Assembly (NCBI GenBank): GCA_004009845.1 | Contig: RMBW01000207.1 | Coordinates: forward strand, 1 to 28,590 | DNA length: 28,590 nucleotides | Reading direction: 5' to 3' | Source: Davidsoniella eucalypti | Taxonomy: Eukaryota; Ascomycota; Sordariomycetes; Microascales; Ceratocystidaceae | Shown here: positions 1 through 10,178 of the stretch, piece by piece | How positions within the stretch are numbered: the stretch's first letter is position 1 | Layout of the letters: every line of letters begins with the position of its first letter | Program-made: the position numbers and the translations under genes | Notes under the pieces: generated by a model | The model's input: only the letters and a program-made list of their open reading frames with translations | Databases searched by the model: none | What the model was told of the DNA's origin: nothing

Positions 1-47
1 ACCGTATCTTACTTAGCCAAATACCAACTGGGCCTTAGCCCCTGACA
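1..47 (-). repeat. Partial A-type LTR at the window edge
   Basis: From about position 5 the sequence matches the outer end of the element A LTR (compare 16119-16161), ending in the same CCCCTGACA. On the minus strand this is the 5' end of an LTR (TGTCAGGGG). The rest lies outside the window. It abuts a plus-strand pol scrap with no primer site or polypurine tract between them, so the likely reading is an LTR inserted into an older element copy. Confidence 0.85.
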
Positions 48-175
48 CTACACTCTAACCGACTCCGCCGCTTTATTGGTTTCATAAACTTCTATAGACT
101 TCTTCCCGCGCATATCCGACACCCTTGCGCCATTAACCAACTTAACTAAAAAGGACACCCCCTTTGTTTGGTCCC
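48..175 (+). pseudogene. Ty3/gypsy pol scrap (RT to RNase H junction)
   Basis: This fragment matches the reverse complement of element A at about 18472-18590, the part of pol that links reverse transcriptase to RNase H. It encodes pieces such as GFINFYRDF and TLAPLTNLTKK. Small deletions relative to A break the frame (one base near 62, two bases near 105). The match stops abruptly at 175, where repeat D1 begins. It is a dead remnant of an A-related element in plus orientation. Confidence 0.8.
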
Positions 176-793
176 TAGGTATTATTCGGCGGCTGTTGAC
201 AGCTAAACACACATACAAAGAGGGCGAGGGCTCCCTTCCTTACGATGGACATGTATTTAGTTCAACCGGACATGTGATTGGATAAATACATCTAGAAAAG
301 TGGTTTTTTTTTTTTTGGATTTTGCTTACGAGTAATATTTTGTCAGCAGAAAAAATTGGTACTAGCTCTAGGAAATAAGCCTGCCTTTTCTGATTTTTTT
401 CACTTTTAAAAGAACAGAAGCAGTAATAATATTTGGTTTGAATGGTAATAAAATAATTTTACAGGGCCATACGCACTAGCAAAGGTAAGTTATAGGTGCA
501 AGGACAAATCTTCATAGCTATAAGATTAATGAATTAAAAAAGAATTTTAAAATGATTGAAGACTTGATTTTAAAAATAACACACAGACAATTCTCTATAC
601 AATACATAGATGCCTTGAATAAATAGGTAATTGATGATTCAATTAATGGCATAAGTCATATATTTTGCTTGTGAAAGAATAAGCGCCAAAGCTCTTCTGT
701 TAGTACAGAATTCACTAACCATAAAACAATGAATGCAGGCTGTTATCTATTAAAATTGAAGGTCTTTCAATTTTTATTTATTTCATTAATATA

Positions 794-1313
794 TGGAGCT
801 ATAGAGCTATGAAGATGTTGAAAATTGAAGTTGTTTTTGCGGCTATCATGCGGTCTTTTGGAACTAATTAAACTATACTGTAAAGATAAGCATACTTGCC
901 TGTGTTTCTTGTCAATTCTAGAAATAAAAAAGGCAATAGAACAACATAAAATATCTAAAGGGAGATTTTGATCAAGGTAACGAAAGAGTAATGTGATATG
1001 AATAGACTACTTTTTATCAGGAGTACAGGGCAACAACTGCTTGGTATCATTTGTAATAATGATAGATATAAATATAGACAATATCGTAAGTGAAGGCAAA
1101 GGTGGATATTTTGAGTTTGTAAGAGTGTAAGTAATTTTTAAGGCTTCAGGTAATGTTGGAAGGTAGAAATAAGCTGAAACAAAAATTAAACAGGCTGCAA
1201 GCATGCCAGAAGAGGACATTAGTAGGTTTTAAGAAACGCTACAGGGTTGAATTAGTGTCGACAGATTTAGAAATAAGGTCTATAAATAACATGCTTATAG
1301 CTCTATAGCTCCG
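794..1313. mobile_element. MITE-like element with terminal inverted repeats
   Basis: A perfect 16-bp inverted repeat, GGAGCTATAGAGCTAT at 795-810 and its complement at 1297-1312, bounds about 520 bp. The dinucleotide TA lies just outside each end (792-793 and 1314-1315) if one mismatched terminal base is included, which would fit a Tc1/mariner-type target duplication. No transposase can be read inside. It lies within a block absent from D2, as expected for an insertion. The TA duplication is weak evidence on its own in such AT-rich DNA. Confidence 0.5.
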
Positions 1314-1585
1314 TAAGATTACTGAATTTTTAAAAAAAAAAAAGATTTAAAATATAACCTAAAAGATTTAAATTAAAAATCAAGTTGATTGCATGCAGAA
1401 ATTCACTCGTAGAATACTAAATATTTCTTGGGAGTTCTACAATATAAAGCAAGTATCTAGGTACAATATAGAAAGATAGTCAACAAATTTGAAAAGGATA
1501 GTTAGCCAAACAAGATAAATATAACAAGTAGATTTAATGGATATTACTGGGATTATAGCACAATAGCGACAGACACTAACTTGAT

Positions 1586-1860
1586 ATGTCTATCTATATA
1601 ATAATAGTTAGTGCTATTGAGAATGGAAATAATATGCAAATAATTCGGGAGGATAAAGGTAGTGTATGTAAGTATTACTATGTATTTCAGTTAGGTTCTT
1701 TAGTTGTAAGAAGAACCACAAGACTAACATGGCAGCAGTTCAAATTATCAACAACTTTAGGTACTTATACCATTACAATAGCATGACATTAGGTGGTTGG
1801 GATTTAGAGCTTACATGATTGATAAAACAACAAGTGTAGTGGTAGCAACTGGCACAGTTG
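1586..1860 (+). pseudogene. Unidentified coding relic in D1
   Basis: An open frame of about 60 codons (1586-1786) includes KYYYVFQLGSLVV and TTLGTYTI. A second frame just downstream reads GFRAYMIDKTT and VVATGTVGIL. D2 (5150-5440) encodes recognisably the same peptides (KYYYIFELCSFAV, GFRVYMIDKTT, VVATGTVGIL), with several differences at silent positions such as GGC/GGT. That pattern suggests descent from a real protein-coding sequence that has since taken frameshifts. I do not recognise the family. Confidence 0.4.
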
Positions 1861-2273
1861 GCATTTTAATACTGAACTTACATAGCAATCACTTTCTGTA
1901 GTATCTGCAGGATATATTGTTCACTGAATGATTCCCGACTTATAATGCAAGTTAATATCGTCGCTAAAACACATGAGCAAAGACCAAGTTTGTTTAGAAG
2001 AAGTTCTACATAGTCATGAGTAAGAAGAATGGTAGTAGTATAATCAGCAATGATCAAGGACTTACAGTAAGTTATGTACGTAGTTCTAAAGGAATGTTTC
2101 ATTGCAAGGGAAATGTAATAAGACGTATATAAATTATGTAAGAATACCAATAGCTCAGCACTCAAAAAAGACCAAAAAATCAGCGAAAATTAATACAATT
2201 TTGCTCGAATCCCATCTCAAAACACGTTTAAAATACTTAACTCATCTCTACGAATCTATTAATACCAGTTGCA

Positions 2274-2887
2274 TGATGGCGCACGCCATGCGCGATGCAT
2301 TAAGGGCGATTGAAGCCTCGAAAGACGGCGAAAGCCCAACGGTCACCCCCACTGAATCAATCAGCCTCGTACCAACACACATGGACGACAGCGAAATGAC
2401 CGACGAAATCAACACCACCATCAACAAAAACAACAAAAACAAACGCCGCATCGAGGAGATCGAGCTACCAAGCTCTGTTCAGACTACACAGAGCACCAAC
2501 AAGCTTCTGCTTATCGGTGGTGGCAAGATTCCCTCCCCCAAGCACATCCGTGACTTGGTTAACTGCAATGGAGAAATGAAGGCCATTGAGGTGAGGCTGA
2601 CCTCGAAGAATAACATCAGCATCACATGCAGCAGCACCTCCGCGAAGGCCAGCCTCCTCAAAACTAAGGACAGCTGGATGGCACGCCTCCGGCCTTTGGG
2701 CTGGAAGGACTGCATCGAGCCTGAAAACTGGCAACGCCTTGTGATGCACGGGATGCGTCTCGAAGAGATCGATAACTTTGCTGAAGAATTCTACGACAGC
2801 AATGGCATCGAGGCCCTCCGAGAGTGCGCATACTACGCAAACCTCGCCCAGGACAGACGGTCGGATCCGTCGTGTTTACTGTCCTGA
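2274..2887 (+). CDS. LINE ORF1 (gag-like), probably degraded
   Basis: The frame is open from further upstream, but those codons belong to repeat D1, so the ATG at 2274 is the more plausible start (about 204 residues). The N-terminal half is low-complexity and polar, with Asn/Lys/Thr-rich runs. The C-terminal half is a compact mixed-charge region (LRPLGWKDCIEPENW, LEEIDNFAEEFYDSNGIEALREC). No CCHC knuckles are present. A Cys-rich stretch follows in another frame (about 2850-2955), so the C-terminus may be frameshifted. It ends 78 bp before the ORF2 ATG. Assignment rests mainly on its position upstream of the endonuclease. Confidence 0.5.
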
Positions 2888-2965
2888 ACCAGGCAAGTGC
2901 GTCTGCTTGTTGAGACAAGCAGATGTTCTTTGTTGCGCAAAAAGTCAAGATTGTTAAGTATTTTT

Positions 2966-3751
2966 ATGATTAGAAAACTCACGATCTTTCAGCATAACCA
3001 GGGAAAGCGTAAAGGCATTTTGGACCATCTCTTTGGATTAGCAATAACGCAGAGAGTGGAGATATTGTGCATTCAAGAACCCTGGGTATGGAAAAAAGAA
3101 GGCAAATGGATTTTCCAGGACCACCAAAACTTTCACACCGTCAAACCAGCTTTATCTCTGCTAACAAGACCAAGGGTCGTGACCTATATCCAAAAGGACA
3201 TTGACTTCACAATAGAAAAGCCTCTCGACATCGCAAGCAGCGATATTCAATGCATAAGACTTCATATAGACGCGCAACCATTATTGGTCAACCTCTACAA
3301 CCATCCGACCCAACCCCTTTTACAGCACCCGCTTGTCCAGCAATGGCAGGTTGGGAGTGGCATCATAGTCGGGGACTTCAACACTCATCATCCATGGTGG
3401 TCTGTGAACTGTGAGCAATCACAGCATGCAGATGAAGTCGTTGGTTGGTTGCAGAGGAACAATGCGGACTTGGTGGTGGATCCCGTCAATGCTCTGGTCA
3501 ACAGAGGCACTTTCTTCACCACCAGGTCGCAGAAAATATCAATCATCGATCTCGCCTTCCTCACCGGGCAGATGAAGCAAACGAAAACTAGTTGGACGTG
3601 TGAAGGTCTCCACGGTTCGGATCACCAGTGCATTAAATTGCAGTTCCACGACGCCCGAAAAAACGAAAAAGAGACAGAAAAAACAATATATAACTTGAAA
3701 AAAAACGGACTGGAAACAGTTCCGAGAGAGCCTCAAAAAAAGGAGGCATAA
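2966..3751 (+). pseudogene. LINE ORF2 fragment: AP-like endonuclease domain
   Basis: The first good ATG is 2966 (MIRKLTIFQHNQGK). The motifs of the exonuclease-endonuclease-phosphatase fold occur in order: Asn in QHNQGK, catalytic Glu in CIQEPW, GDFNTHHPWW with catalytic Asp and Asn, IDLAFL, and the terminal GSDHQ. This enzyme nicks target DNA for target-primed reverse transcription. After the domain the frame is lost in an A-rich run near 3698-3705, since the neighbouring frame reads TDWKQFRESL, and it stops at 3751. Linker peptides typical of the region before RT resume at about 3775-3875. No RT follows, so it cannot act autonomously. Confidence 0.8.
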
Positions 3752-3875
3752 GTATTAGAAAATCTCAAAAAAAGAGATACTCGACCGGATCTGGCAGCCA
3801 TTCTGACCGCCGCCATCCAGGATACCTGCGCAGAGGTGATGCCGAAGGCTCGCATCTGCCCCCGGAGTAAGCCTA

Positions 3876-5960
3876 GGTATTATTCGGCGGCGTTGCGGGC
3901 GGAAACGTGCATACATTTCAGTCTGGGCACCCTTGTCCCTATTTTCAAAACGGTTCAGATCTAAACGGATCGGTGATTGGCCAAAATCTATTAATAAATA
4001 AGAATTTATCTATGACTTTGCTTACTAATAAAAAATTTAAGTTTCAATTTTTTTGGTTTCAATTTTTTTTTAACAAATAATTTTCTGAAGTTTTTAAAGT
4101 TTTTTCTTTTAAAAAAAAACTTTTTTTAGGAATCAAAAAAATTAAAATTTTTTTACTTTCGAGGATTTTCCACAAATAACTTTCTAAAGTTTTTTTTTTC
4201 TTGCAATTATTTTCACAAAATAATCTTTTGAAAATTTTAAATTCTTTTAGAAAATCCCTTTATTCAATTTATAGGGAGCAAAATATAATTCAATTTTGCT
4301 ATCAATTTTATTTATTTATTAATCTTGTTTAACAATAGAGCTATGACGATATCACTAAGAACGTGTTCATGATATTTATAATTATAGATTATAATGTTTA
4401 GATCTACGGGGGAATTAGAAAGTTAATAATACTAACGAAGTATTTCATACTTTTGTGTAAAGTAGTAATGTGTATTCAGAATTCGTTAAAGCTTTGAGGT
4501 GTTTTTTTACAAATATGTCGAGCATAAACGTGACGTCTAGCTTCAGGGAGGAAACTAACTAGCATGCCGTTTTTGAGTATTTTTTTTTTCACTAAGCAGC
4601 ACATAATATATGAACGGTTCTTTAAAAGAACCGCAGCAGAACTGCTAGTATTTGGACACAAATAGGACTGCAATCAATTTACTGGATCAAACGCACTAGA
4701 AACGGCAAGTTATAAGTACACCAATGGCAGGTCTACATACTCATTAAGCATTAAGGGTAAAGTACAAGAATTTGTATTAGTCAGATACAGCAAGATGTAG
4801 AAATTGTTACCAAATATGTCAAGTACTATCACAATAAACACTCAAGGCGATGTAGAAGAATATCCTAATTAAATATAAGATTGAAGACTTGGTTTAAAAT
4901 AACATACTGACGGTAATTCTCCACAAAATGCATAGACATATTGATTAAATAAAGTAATTCGTACTCATAGTATACTATATATCATTAGGATTTCTACGAT
5001 ACAAAGCAGGTATCTAGGTACGATAGAGAAATAGAGTCAATTAAATTTAAAAGGATAGAGAGCCAAGCAAGGTAATATAACAAGCTGATTTAATATATTA
5101 CCGGGCATTACAGCACAATTGGCAGGACAGACACCCACTTGCTATATCTATCTATATGATGATATTGAGTGCTATTGAAAAGGGAAATAAAATGAAAAGA
5201 ATTCTAGAAAAAACGACAGTATATATAAGTATTACTATATATTTGAATTATGTTCTTTCGCTGTAAGTAGAATGACAAGACTAATATGGAACTTCAAATT
5301 ACAAACAACTTTAGGTACTTATACCATTAGAATAGCATGACATTGGGTGCTTGGGATTTAGAGTTTACATGATTGATAAAACAACAAGAGAAGTAGTCGC
5401 AACTGGCACAGTTGGTATTTTAAAACCTACATAGTAATCACTTTCTATGGTATTTGCAGGATATATTGATCACAAAATGATTCCCGATTTATAATAAGTT
5501 GAGATGGTCGGCAAAACATAAGAGCAAAGACCAAGTTTGTCGAGAAAATGCTCTATAAACATGTAAGAAGGACACTCGTAGTAAAATCAGGAATGATCAA
5601 TGACTTACTGTAAGTTTTGTAGTTCTAACGGAATGTTGCATTTCAAGGGAAATGTAATAAGGTAAGACATAAAGATTGGGCAAGAATATAGGAAATGGTA
5701 AACTATCAAAGATTGTAGACCCCAAATACTAGCAATAGTTTGTTAGAAAATGGTTAATAAATACTGGGTTGTGTTATTGAGTATCGAGAGAAAATTACAT
5801 TGGCTAATTAACAGAGAAAGAGTTATGAATGAGTCACAACTGCAAGCTAGGCGATTGGGAAATGATTGTATAATCAGTCACTGAAGTATAGTTCTCTACA
5901 TAGTACAAATGTTGACTATTAAGTACATCAAAGAAATGAATGTGTTGTCGGCAAGTAAGG
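3876..5960 (+). repeat. Repeat D, copy 2
   Basis: It starts with the shared edge motif GGTATTATTCGGCGGC directly after the LINE linker. It is colinear with D1 but lacks the ~770 bp block of D1 that holds the MITE-like element. A segment at about 4600-4635 includes a hairpin with 9-bp arms (CGGTTCTTT/AAAGAACCG) not found in D1. Similarity to D1 ends near 5690, where D1 meets the LINE, so the right limit is uncertain. I set it at the solo LTR. The content is AT-rich and otherwise non-coding apart from the relic at 5150-5440. Confidence 0.65.
5150..5440 (+). pseudogene. Unidentified coding relic in D2
   Basis: This is the counterpart of the relic at 1586-1860. It encodes peptides such as KYYYIFELCSFAV, TTLGTYTIRIA, GFRVYMIDKTT and VVATGTVGIL, split between frames by small indels. 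It carries more lesions than the D1 copy. The family is not recognised. Confidence 0.4.
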
Positions 5961-5963
5961 TAT

Positions 5964-6130
5964 TGTAAGGTCTAAGGCCCTGGTTGGTTCGGCTAAGCTT
6001 GATCTAAGCCTAAGCAAAACGGTTATAAATAGGGACGTCTTCCCGCCGTTATTCCAACAGATAATAGTCCATCGACAATCTAATCACCCTTTCTAAGATT
6101 GTTGGCCTCGTCCCTCCTTAGATCCTCTCA
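5964..6130 (+). repeat. Solo LTR, family E, with GGTAT duplication
   Basis: The sequence begins TGTAAGGTC and ends CTCTCA, flanked by perfect GGTAT direct repeats (5959-5963 and 6131-6135). It matches the reverse complement of 10742-10920 except for about 12 missing bases around the presumed RNA start. It contains TATAAATAGGGAC followed by TTCCCGCCG, a promoter core shared with the A, C and F LTRs. No internal region is attached, so it arose by LTR-LTR recombination. Confidence 0.93.
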
Positions 6131-6939
6131 GGTATGACTATTCATTGAGTGACTCCAGCTCAGTAAGTATATGAATGTCAACCCTGCTGTAGCTATATAT
6201 GTTAGATATAGCAAACGCAAGCTATGACTTGATGCACTTAGCAATAAAATAGCTTATAGTTGGTAAGTAATATATCATTGCTTGTTGTACCACAAGTTGT
6301 TAATATTGGAGTGAATAAAGTCCATTATTATGATAAGTCAAGTGGTAAATTCATTAGTGCTGGTAGATTTCAACTATGTCAAGATATTCCAATATCATTG
6401 ACCACTAAACATACCGAGTACACCAAGAAGAACTATGATGCACTAGACATACTGTCTCTATAATTTCAAGCTTCCAATACAAGTTATCAGCTACATATGA
6501 AGCAAGGGTGTTCTATGTATGGAGTTCGAGATCTATCCACTGTAGATCGGGCCATTATCACTCGACTAGATTCTAGAAATTACATGGTATTTCATCTGTT
6601 CAGACAATAGAGAAATCTTATTGTCAGAAAGAATATAATCATCATGATTACCTGGATCACAATGTGGAGATGGTGGCGAGTTGAAGTGGAATCATAATTA
6701 TCAACTATAAAGAGAAATATGGGAAATATGGCAATCGAACTGTATCTTTTTTTTATGTCTCATGTTATTTGTATTGATATACCAAGTATCATATGACTAA
6801 AACTTGATATCTTCTACATGTTATGTATAAATACTGTTGCTGTGGCGTGGAAGCTGAACTAATAAACGAAGATATGATTCTGGCATCAACTATGAAAGAC
6901 GATACCAAGGAGAAGAAGGTTGCTTTTTTCTACAGTCTA
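6131..6939. other. AT-rich intergenic stretch with a small relic
   Basis: Apart from the relic at 6290-6463, I find no coding sequence, RNA gene or repeat boundary here. The stretch at about 6640-6700 is slightly richer in GC and may be an old gene scrap, but no frame is convincing. Confidence 0.4.
6290..6463 (+). pseudogene. Small coding relic sharing KHTEYTKKN with 14639-14967
   Basis: A short open frame reads VHYYDKSSGKF, then TTKHTEYTKKN, ending at a stop at 6463. About 27 bp encoding KHTEYTKKN (around 6407-6433) are almost identical to the complement of 14726-14752, in the same relative reading frame. No ATG precedes it at a useful place. It looks like a decayed paralogue of the relic at 14639-14967; function unknown. 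Confidence 0.35.
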
Positions 6940-7120
6940 TGAGACGATATACGAGGAGTTGCAATGAAAACTGGTCGTAAAAGGATGATTCGATTGAGAC
7001 CGATGAAGGAGAAAGAGAAACTAAGACTAATAATCGGCGGGAATAGGTCCCTACTTATAGCCGATTCTAGTACTGACAAGGAATGCCTTGGCTAACCTTA
7101 CTAGGCCTTAGTCTCTTACA
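6940..7120 (-). repeat. Solo LTR, family F, with GTCTA duplication
   Basis: Perfect GTCTA direct repeats (6935-6939 and 7121-7125) flank 181 bp that starts TGAGAC and ends TCTTACA on the plus strand. Read on the minus strand it has TATAAGTAGGGAC, then TTCCCGCCG, then ATCGGTCTCAA 55 nt after the TATA start, matching the layout of the A LTR with a different outer sequence. No internal region remains. Confidence 0.93.
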
Positions 7121-7125
7121 GTCTA

Positions 7126-7483
7126 TAGGACAATTACACAACATATTCTGTGAAATGATGACTGTCTTTGAAGTTTATCTAGCTATGAATGAAAATTCCC
7201 AACTTTGTACAACCCGAGTCTAGTTACAGTTGTCTACAATTGCCTAAGTCTTGAATGCCATATCCATGAGCTAAAGTCTTTCATGCAAAGGATGCAGTAA
7301 TAACAACGATTACAAAGGTTTTCGAATGGCAAAAAAGTTATATAATGCATGCTGTCAATGCTATCTGTCAACTGCTTGCCTCGGCGATAGTAGAGAGCAA
7401 GACCGAAATACTTATTTACCTTTTTCACATGGAAATCTGTAGATATATAACTCAAGTTGAACCTCATATAGACTAAGCGTTAG
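7126..7483. other. Intergenic stretch with no recognised feature
   Basis: AT-rich sequence. An antisense open frame of 77 codons (7234-7467) has no recognisable motif and no support from repeats or context. Confidence 0.4.
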
Positions 7484-7600
7484 TGTTATGAAATAACACT
7501 CGCAGACTCTCCGCATGAGGCTTAGGGTTGATACACAGCCTCACCTTTCGACTCCGGTGGCAACAATTCCTGCATTGAGGCTAGACTTGATACACAGCCA
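7484..7600 (+). repeat. Repeat G, copy 1 (possible LTR end)
   Basis: It starts TGTTATGAAATAACA, a perfect 6-bp hairpin, and about 92 bp match 15290-15382. Within it, a GAGGCTTAG..TTGATACACAGCC unit occurs twice (7526-7552 and about 7576-7601). A TGTTA start resembles copia-type LTRs, but I could not find a matching end or target duplication, so the class is open. Confidence 0.5.
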
Positions 7601-9158
7601 ACACAGCATTGCCTCGAACTTCTGTCCGTAGACCAGATCCTTCTGTTTTCTTCCTCTCTCGGTTTAACATAAATATCTTGCTTGTTTCTTCCTTTCCTGT
7701 TCTCTTCTTTCCTTTCCCCTCCAAGCTTACAACTCTCTGTGTACCTGACCTCCTAGTGCAACCTCCTCTTCTTGTTCCTGTTCTTGTTCTTATCTTTGCT
7801 CCTGCTCCTGTCCTGATCTAGTTCCACTTTACTTAATTTATTATTCTGTTTATTTCTGATATCCTGAAAACACCAAAATCATCATCGCGTGACTACTCGC
7901 CTAGTGATCACTTGTTCCCCTTTGAACTCCTGCCTGCCCGTCCATTACAGTTAGTCCTTCTCGTATGTTTTTAGTAACGTTAAGTATTTTGTTTCAGTGA
8001 TAATTGACGACTTACGTTTCATTGCAAGTGTCTAGAGACTATATAGACATTTGTTGAGCTTAACACGTATGTTCATCAGTTGTTGTTGTGTGGCTGTAGT
8101 TCACCTTAGAGCTCTATAAATATTGTTTATTTCGCTTGTATATAGCTGCTCTATATGCCGGTATCACACATTATTGAAAGACAATACTGGAGAACATCAG
8201 AGCACATATATAATGATAGATAGAGTGATTAGGAATTGAGTTGATCTTGGAATTAACATATCACTGTAGTTGTATATACAATCCTCTTCTCTTGACTCCT
8301 CAGTTAAAACAATAATATGGCCACCTTTATATAGAATACTATGCTACCTTGTATTGATGAATTTGCAAAGGTATATAACAGTGTGGCTTGAATCATAGAA
8401 GTTCGAAAGTTTCGTTTTGCATTTGATACAATATTGATGCTGTAATGTATACCAACAATATTAGTATCATTATGTATCAGAACCTTTCAGGCTATACCAA
8501 TTGCAATAATGTTGCCTTGAACATTAAGAGACACTATAGAGTAATACGACTTGTATTCACTATGCCAGTAGTCATAGCTAGCTACATACCCTACTATAAA
8601 ATAATGTATATGGCTAGGTTTTTAGTAACTACGTTTTACTTGGTGATATCAGAAGTCCCAACTTTTGTTATCGGCACAATTTTGACACCAGACAGTGAGT
8701 ATGTGACAAATATTTCCATCACTTGAGTCCTTGCCAAACTCTGCAATGATAATATCAAAATACTTGATACACTTGATGTTCCTAAATCAACTTCTATTTG
8801 ATTAAGCCATCTCTAAACTCAAAGCTAGGTTGACTTCTCTCAATCCCTCATCCTTCAATTTCAATCATAAACAACCCACGGCTTGCGAAAATGTTTCTTA
8901 GGTCATTTGATCATGATGATTTATAAACCGGGGGCAAACTAAACAGACACTCCTGCCACAGAACAAATGAACAAAGTACAGAATCATTACGTATTGGTAA
9001 TAAAATGAGAAAGGGGCCATCTTGTCACAGCTAACCAAAAGATCTCTTGATATCGGTAATAACAGTTCAGCTTGTTTTAGCTAAGAGCTTTGGATCCTTT
9101 CTCTTTTTCATGTTAAAAAAAGAGTTTAAGTCTACTTGGGGATTTCTAAAAAGATCAA
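7601..9158. other. Long intergenic stretch with no recognised gene
   Basis: From 7640 to 7830 the plus strand is strongly pyrimidine-rich, with imperfect CTTGTTCCTG-type units. This could be the remainder of repeat G or an old promoter. The open frame at 8445-8726 (93 codons) contains hydrophobic runs but no known motif. The rest is AT-rich, without repeats I can pair inside the window. Confidence 0.4.
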
Positions 9159-9887
9159 TATATTCAAGTACCGCAATTGACTAGATAGAACAAGTATATT
9201 CTACAAGCGGGATTCAAATAGATCATAAGTTTTCTATAATCTGAGTACTAATTAGTATAAATGTCTCTGGAATTTTCTATATTGTCATCATGGTTATGCC
9301 GTTCATTGACACGAACTAGATGAGGCAGTGGAAAGCAATCTAGTAGAAAAGACTTTGATTGATACCGATGAAGGAGAAGGGCTAATATCTGTTGGAATAC
9401 GGCGGGAATAGGTCCCTATTTATAGCCGTTTATCTGACTAGGTAAATACCTAGACAAATACCAACTGGGCCTTAGCCCGTGACATTCATCAGGGTTGGGT
9501 CTTCACACCGAGCTTGCTCACCGCTACGGTCGTGTGTATTTATCAAAGTTGAAACAATAATTCCTCATCACCAAATTATCACCCCTTCGGTCTTATCACT
9601 ATCCTAATAATTCTATATGGAAATTGAGGTAAACTTGGTATCAAGAACAATGCAACCTCATTTATTACTTAAACCATTATTGAGTAACTGTATAATAATG
9701 CTATCTACACGGTATTTTAGCAGTAACAGGTACGTCTGGGCCATGGACGGTTTGTCGACATGTTACCAACAGGAAAACTATTGCCTTATTTGTCTGCAAC
9801 CTACAGAATCTTGGGCTATATCAGCAACTATTGCATTCTCTCAGCCTACCTCAAGCTTATGTGAGACATCGGATAGTGTATTCGAGC
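9159..9887 (+). repeat. Left arm of a large inverted repeat
   Basis: It matches the reverse complement of 13346-13904. The inner part (9485-9887) is almost identical; one difference I noted is GAGCTTGCTC against GAGCTCGCTC. The outer part (9159-9306) has several differences. This arm is interrupted by the solo LTR at 9307-9484. It contains an open frame of about 90 codons from 9617, present unchanged in the other arm, with no recognisable family. It ends abruptly against repeat D3. Confidence 0.9.
9307..9484 (-). repeat. Solo LTR, A/C-type, with TTCAT duplication
   Basis: 178 bp starting TGACACGAAC and ending CCGTGACA, bounded by TTCAT at 9302-9306 and 9485-9489. It is closest to the 3' LTR of element C (15428-15605), from which it differs mainly by single-base changes. 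The homologous position in the other inverted-repeat arm (13744-13748) has one copy of the target and no LTR, which directly confirms the insertion. Confidence 0.95.
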
Positions 9888-10178
9888 AACACTTCAAATT
9901 TGTAACCAATTCCGAGTAAAAATTACCACTTTATAGGAATAAAAGTATTAAATACTTACAGTTAGTATTGTTTTTTTTCCATCTAAAACTTTAAATTTGC
10001 AATTATATACAAATATAAGTATCACAACCACATTCTTAGTAAGCGAAATCATAGAAAAGTTACCATTTCTACATCAACTTTAGCCAATGACGCATTTAGA
10101 TAAGCTTAAATTGAGTTGAATATAAAGGACAAGGGCCTCCGCCCTCTTATTAGCTATCAACTGCCACCGAATAATACC
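9888..10178 (-). repeat. Repeat D, fragment 3 (reversed)
   Basis: Read on the minus strand from 10178 it starts GGTATTATTCGGTGGC and continues GTTGATAGCTAA, very close to the start of D1 (GTTGACAGCTAA). A CATTGG block and a GCTTACTAA block follow at D-like spacing. It is cut off after about 290 bp where the inverted-repeat arm begins. Confidence 0.65.

Larger units (their letters stand above)
178..2150 (+). repeat. Repeat D, copy 1 (AT-rich, about 1.9 kb)
   Basis: This stretch is colinear with 3876-5690 (D2) at clearly recognisable but diverged identity. Shared blocks include 470-500 with 4690-4720, 1430-1560 with 4985-5110, and 1580-2130 with 5140-5670. Its left edge is the motif GGTATTATTCGGCGGC, also found at the edges of D2 and D3. 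Relative to D2 it has an extra ~770 bp (about 657-1430) that contains a MITE-like element. Similarity to D2 fades at about 2150, where the LINE starts. I cannot assign it to a known class; apart from short coding relics I see no gene. Confidence 0.7.
2151..3875 (+). mobile_element. Truncated non-LTR retrotransposon (Tad1/I-like)
   Basis: A gag-like ORF1 is followed closely by an ORF2 that starts with an apurinic-type endonuclease domain. The reverse transcriptase is absent: the sequence stops in the endonuclease-RT linker (peptides AAIQDTCAEVMPKA, ICPRSKP) at the start of repeat D2. The GC content is visibly higher than in the D repeats on either side. Its 5' limit is set only by the end of D1/D2 similarity near 2150. 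Truncation at the 3' side is unusual for LINEs, which normally lose their 5' end, so D2 probably truncated it. Confidence 0.75.

Noticed and set aside
174..5700. D1 and D2 as giant LTRs flanking the LINE
   Set aside because: The enclosed sequence is a LINE fragment without primer site or polypurine tract, and the copies are too diverged and of different length.
7609..7821. 70-codon frame in the pyrimidine-rich tract
   Set aside because: Low-complexity Pro/Leu/Val peptide created by CT-rich sequence; no start context or homologue in the window.
8445..8726. 93-codon frame with hydrophobic stretches
   Set aside because: AT-rich sequence readily yields hydrophobic frames; no motif, paralogue or regulatory signal.
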